NCBI GenBank assembly: GCA_002255925.1 | Contig: NKIH01000003.1 | Span: 186,001 to 250,000, forward strand | Reading direction: 5' to 3' | From: Burkholderiales bacterium PBB6 | Lineage (GTDB): Bacteria; Pseudomonadota; Gammaproteobacteria; Burkholderiales; Burkholderiaceae_C | Length of the DNA stretch: 64,000 nucleotides | Shown here: positions 61,319-64,000 of the stretch, piece after piece | How positions within the stretch are numbered: position 1 is the stretch's first letter | Layout of the letters: each line of letters opens with the position of its first letter | Made by a program: the position numbers and the translations under genes | The notes under the pieces: generated by a model | Seen by the model: only the letters and a program-made list of their open reading frames with translations | Databases searched by the model: none | Told to the model about the DNA's origin: nothing

Positions 61319-62107
61319 TCAAAACGCGCCCGGGAAAGCGCCCCCGTCAATCAGGATGTTCTGCCCGGTGATGTAGCCGGCATGGCGGCTGCACAGGAAG
61401 GCGCAGGTCGCACCAAACTCGTCCGCCTGCCCGAAGCGACGCGCCGGCACACCTTGCCGCCGCGCATCGGTCACCGCATCCAGCGGCTTGCCGGTCTTGG
61501 CCGCCGCGCCTGCCAGCGTCTTCTGCAGGCGCTCGGTATCAAACGCACCGGGCAGCAGGTTGTTGATGGTGACGTTGGCGCCAGCCAGTTGCGGCTGCCG
61601 CGACAGGCCTGCCACGAAGCCCGTCAGGCCCGAGCGCGCCCCGTTGCTCAAACCCAGGATGTCGATCGGGGCCTTCACCGCCCCGGAGGTGATGTTGACG
61701 ATGCGGCCGAAGCCGCGCGCCGCCATGCCATCCACCGTCGCCTTGATCAGCTCGATGGGCGTGAGCATGTTGGCATCGATGGCAGCCAGCCAGATGTCGC
61801 GGTCCCAGTCCCGGAAATCACCGGGCGGCGGGCCACCGGCGTTGTTGATCAGGATGTCGACCTGCGGGCAGGCCGCGAGCGCAGCGGCACGGCCTTCCGG
61901 CGTGGTGATGTCGCCGGCCACGGTGCGCACCTCCACCGCGGGGTTCAGTGCGCGCAGCTCGGCCGCAGTGGCGGCCAATGCAGCCTCGCCACGGGCCGTG
62001 ATGACCACGTTCACGCCTTCGGCCACCAAGGCCTCAGCGCAGCCCTTGCCCAGGCCCTTGCTGGCCGCGCACACCAAGGCCCAGCGGCCACCAATTCCCA
62101 TGTCCAT
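61319..62107 (-). CDS. Atypical short-chain dehydrogenase/reductase family protein
   Basis: This 262-residue protein has the SDR Rossmann fold with the cofactor loop CAASKGLGKG and NNAGGPPPG. The active-site region is atypical. After the serine in VNITSG, the positions of the catalytic tyrosine and lysine are Ser and Arg (SNGAR). This matches a known BKR-like branch without the standard YxxxK. It may use another mechanism or may not be an oxidoreductase. ATG at 62107 has CAGGAG 6 nt upstream. It starts 23 nt after the end of an EamA transporter gene on the same strand, so the two may be cotranscribed. Confidence 0.85.
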   Translation of the reverse strand: MDMGIGGRWALVCAASKGLGKGCAEALVAEGVNVVITARGEAALAATAAELRALNPAVEVRTVAGDITTPEGRAAALAACPQVDILINNAGGPPPGDFRDWDRDIWLAAIDANMLTPIELIKATVDGMAARGFGRIVNITSGAVKAPIDILGLSNGARSGLTGFVAGLSRQPQLAGANVTINNLLPGAFDTERLQKTLAGAAAKTGKPLDAVTDARRQGVPARRFGQADEFGATCAFLCSRHAGYITGQNILIDGGAFPGAF

Positions 62108-62130
62108 GTTCTGCTCCTGAGGAGTTGAAT

Positions 62131-63051
62131 TCAGCGCCAGCGCGTCAGCAGCCAGACACCCGTGAGCACCAGGCCCGTGCCCACCAGCAACAGCGGGGTG
62201 AAGGGCTCGTTGAGCAAGAGCACGCCCATGCTGATGGTGGAAAGCGGGCCGATCATGCCGATCTGCGCCGACAAGGCCGAGCCGATGCGCTCGATGGCCA
62301 TCATCACCATCAGCACCGGGGCCACGGTGCAGGCCGTGGCATTGAGCAGGCTGAGCCACATCACGGGCTCGGGCACGTGGATGGCGCCCAGTGGTTTGAC
62401 GACGGCGAAGTGCAGCAGGCACAGCACGCAGGCCGCCGTGCTGGCCAGCCCGGTGAGGCGCAGCGAGCCCATGCGCTGCACCACCTCGCCGCTGGCCAGC
62501 AGGTACACCGAATAGCTCACCGCGCTGCCGAACACCAGGCCCGCGCCCAGCCAGACATGGTCGCCCTGCACCGACAACTCGTGGCCGAAGACGATCATCA
62601 CGCCGCTGTAGCTCACGGCCGCAGCCAGCCACTGGCGTGCGCTCACATGCCGCTTGAGCACAAACACCGACAGGGCCATGACGATGGTCGGGCCGAGGTA
62701 CAGAATCAGCCGCTCCAGGCTGGCCGAGATGTACATCAGGCCGTAGAAGTCGAGCATGCTGGCCAGGTAGTAGCCGCTGAAGCCCAGGCCCAGCACCACC
62801 GCCCAATCCTTGCGCGTGAGCGCCGGCTTGCCCCGGCTGGCCCACCAGGCCAGGGCCGCGAACAAGGGCAGCGCCAGCAGCATGCGCCAGGCCACCACCG
62901 TGACGGCGTCCACGCCATGCCGGTACATCAGCTTGGCCAGAATGGCCTTGCCAGAAAACGCGATCGAGCCGGCCGCCGCCAGCAGCAAGCCGGGCCAGAC
63001 CTGGGCCAGCGGCATCGCGCCCAACGCCGACTTGTGGGTGTGGCCACTCAT
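62131..63051 (-). CDS. EamA-family (DMT) transporter
   Basis: This 306-residue protein has ten hydrophobic helices in two repeats, with PGLLLAAAGSIAFSGKAILAKLMY near the start and the second repeat starting near residue 155. It probably exports a small metabolite. It differs clearly from the EamA protein at 59552-60463. The SDR gene follows after 23 nt on the same strand, an arrangement that suggests a shared transcript. Confidence 0.92.
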   Translation of the reverse strand: MSGHTHKSALGAMPLAQVWPGLLLAAAGSIAFSGKAILAKLMYRHGVDAVTVVAWRMLLALPLFAALAWWASRGKPALTRKDWAVVLGLGFSGYYLASMLDFYGLMYISASLERLILYLGPTIVMALSVFVLKRHVSARQWLAAAVSYSGVMIVFGHELSVQGDHVWLGAGLVFGSAVSYSVYLLASGEVVQRMGSLRLTGLASTAACVLCLLHFAVVKPLGAIHVPEPVMWLSLLNATACTVAPVLMVMMAIERIGSALSAQIGMIGPLSTISMGVLLLNEPFTPLLLVGTGLVLTGVWLLTRWR

Positions 63052-63111
63052 CGCGGGCAGCAGAAATTCAAATCCATCGCTGGAGTTTACGAGGCGGCGT
63101 TGGAGGCCGCC

Positions 63112-64000
63112 TCACCAGCCCGCAGCGGCCCCGTCACGGCGTGGGTCACTCGCAGCGATGTAGCCCTCCACCGCCGGATCGCCCAGGCGCCAGATGAACT
63201 GGCCGGCGCCGAAATCCTGGTAGCTGTCCTGGATCACCTCGATCTGGTGGCCCAGGCCCGCGAGCGTCTGCACGGTGGCTGCGGGCATCGTGGCTTCCAC
63301 GTTCAGCGACAAGCCCTGGTTGTAGCGCCAGCGCGGCGCATCACAAGCGGTCTGCGGGTTCTGTCCATGGTCCAGTATGCGGGTGAGGGTTTGCACATGG
63401 CCCTGCGGCTGCATGTTGGCGCCCATCACGCCGAAGCTCATCACCGGTGCACCGCCCTTGCTCAGGAAAGCCGGGATGATGGTGTGGAACGGCCGCTTGC
63501 CGGGCGCCACCACATTGGCGCTGGCAGCGTCCAGGCTGAAGCCATGCCCGCGGTTCTGCAGGCTCAGGCCCCATTCCGGCAGCACCACCCCCGAGCCAAA
63601 GCCCATGTAGTTACTCTGGATGAAGCTGACCATCATCCCCTGCTCGTCAGCCGCGGTGAGGTAGATGGTGCCGCCCTTGACCGGGTTGCCGGCGCCGAAG
63701 TCCTGCGCGCGGCGCGGGTCGATCAGCTTCGCGCGCTGCGCCAGGTAATCCGGCGACAGCAACTGCTCGGCCGTGACCGCCATGCTGGCGGGCTCAGCCA
63801 CGAAGCGGTACACATCAGCAAAAGCCAGCTTCATGGCCTCGATCTGCAGGTGGTGGCGCTCGGCGCTGTCCACGCCCAGGCGGGCGGTGTCGTGGTGGCG
63901 CAAGATGCCCAGCGCCATCAACGCAGCAATGCCCTGCCCGTTCGGCGGAATTTCGTGCAGCGTGTGGCCGGCGTAATCCATGCCGATGGGCGTGACCCAC
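63112..64000 (-). CDS. Gamma-glutamyltransferase family protein, 5' part outside the window
   Basis: Only the C-terminal 295 or so residues are present; the frame continues across the window end (coding WVTPIG before the first in-frame Met). The family features are clear. GGTIYLTAADEQGMM holds the threonine that becomes the catalytic N terminus after self-cleavage, GVVLPEWGLSLQNRG and FHTIIPAFLSKGG follow, and GVMGANMQPQGHVQ lies in the small subunit. It resembles YwrD-like bacterial enzymes, which transfer or hydrolyse gamma-glutamyl groups. Location cannot be judged because the N terminus is missing. Confidence 0.9.
   Translation of the reverse strand, partial: WVTPIGMDYAGHTLHEIPPNGQGIAALMALGILRHHDTARLGVDSAERHHLQIEAMKLAFADVYRFVAEPASMAVTAEQLLSPDYLAQRAKLIDPRRAQDFGAGNPVKGGTIYLTAADEQGMMVSFIQSNYMGFGSGVVLPEWGLSLQNRGHGFSLDAASANVVAPGKRPFHTIIPAFLSKGGAPVMSFGVMGANMQPQGHVQTLTRILDHGQNPQTACDAPRWRYNQGLSLNVEATMPAATVQTLAGLGHQIEVIQDSYQDFGAGQFIWRLGDPAVEGYIAASDPRRDGAAAGW

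Overview
The window is a dense, high-G+C stretch of bacterial chromosome with about 60 protein genes on both strands. It has no rRNA or tRNA genes, no insertion sequences and no CRISPR array that I can see. The gene families point to a free-living betaproteobacterium of the order Burkholderiales, probably near the Leptothrix/Aquabacterium/Ideonella group. The cues are a minC-minD-minE cluster next to dusC, an aldehyde dehydrogenase paired with a DUF779 gene, an S4-domain YbcJ-like protein, a DUF6781 protein and a TRAP-linked tetronate pathway. This taxonomic placement is inference.

Layout. 1-5.5 kb: an aldehyde dehydrogenase/DUF779 operon behind a sigma-54-type promoter, a standalone riboflavin synthase, a chemoreceptor and an exported ATP-dependent DNA ligase. 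5.6-13.5 kb: housekeeping and signalling genes (diguanylate cyclase, exonuclease I, DUF6781 protein, long-type KAS III, methylglyoxal synthase, YgjP-like metalloprotein, GlcG-like protein, HDOD protein). 13.5-18.3 kb, minus strand: HDOD-GAF protein, dusC, then minC-minD-minE; dusC runs 92 nt into minC. 18.7-27.4 kb: a four-carbon sugar-acid catabolic regulon. A dehydrogenase and a three-gene TRAP transporter are on the minus strand, a kinase-decarboxylase-isomerase operon is on the plus strand, and a LacI-family regulator lies between them. Matching pairs of near-palindromic operators sit at both promoters.

27.5-34.4 kb: a DUF808 membrane protein, a lipoprotein S9 peptidase translationally coupled to an unrecognised lipoprotein, and a secreted alpha/beta-hydrolase-like protein translationally coupled to a membrane-anchored partner. 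This last pair has the layout of a lipase and its steric chaperone but none of the known foldase signature. 34.4-43.4 kb: rsgA behind a structured leader with a 16-codon ORF, then a three-gene sensory operon (membrane-anchored periplasmic binding protein, MASE1 histidine kinase with degraded ATP-binding motifs, single-domain response regulator). A flavin monooxygenase, a YbcJ-like protein and a convergent LuxR regulator/hybrid kinase pair follow.

43.4-64 kb: a TonB-dependent receptor, an APH-type kinase, a DEAD-box helicase with a long structured 5'UTR whose 3' end overlaps an antisense M3 peptidase gene, an oxidoreductase, a metallophosphoesterase, YaeQ, a Tat-type prolyl oligopeptidase, a small GNAT protein, a cation-efflux protein, a scramblase/LURP-one-like protein, quinone oxidoreductase, two EamA transporters, a second diguanylate cyclase, an atypical SDR and the 3' part of a gamma-glutamyltransferase cut by the window edge.

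The observations most worth following are the hydrolase/partner pair, the SBP/MASE1 degenerate-kinase operon, the rsgA leader, the paired operators of the tetronate regulon, and a set of genes whose -10-like hexamer ends exactly 7 nt before the ATG, suggesting leaderless mRNAs.
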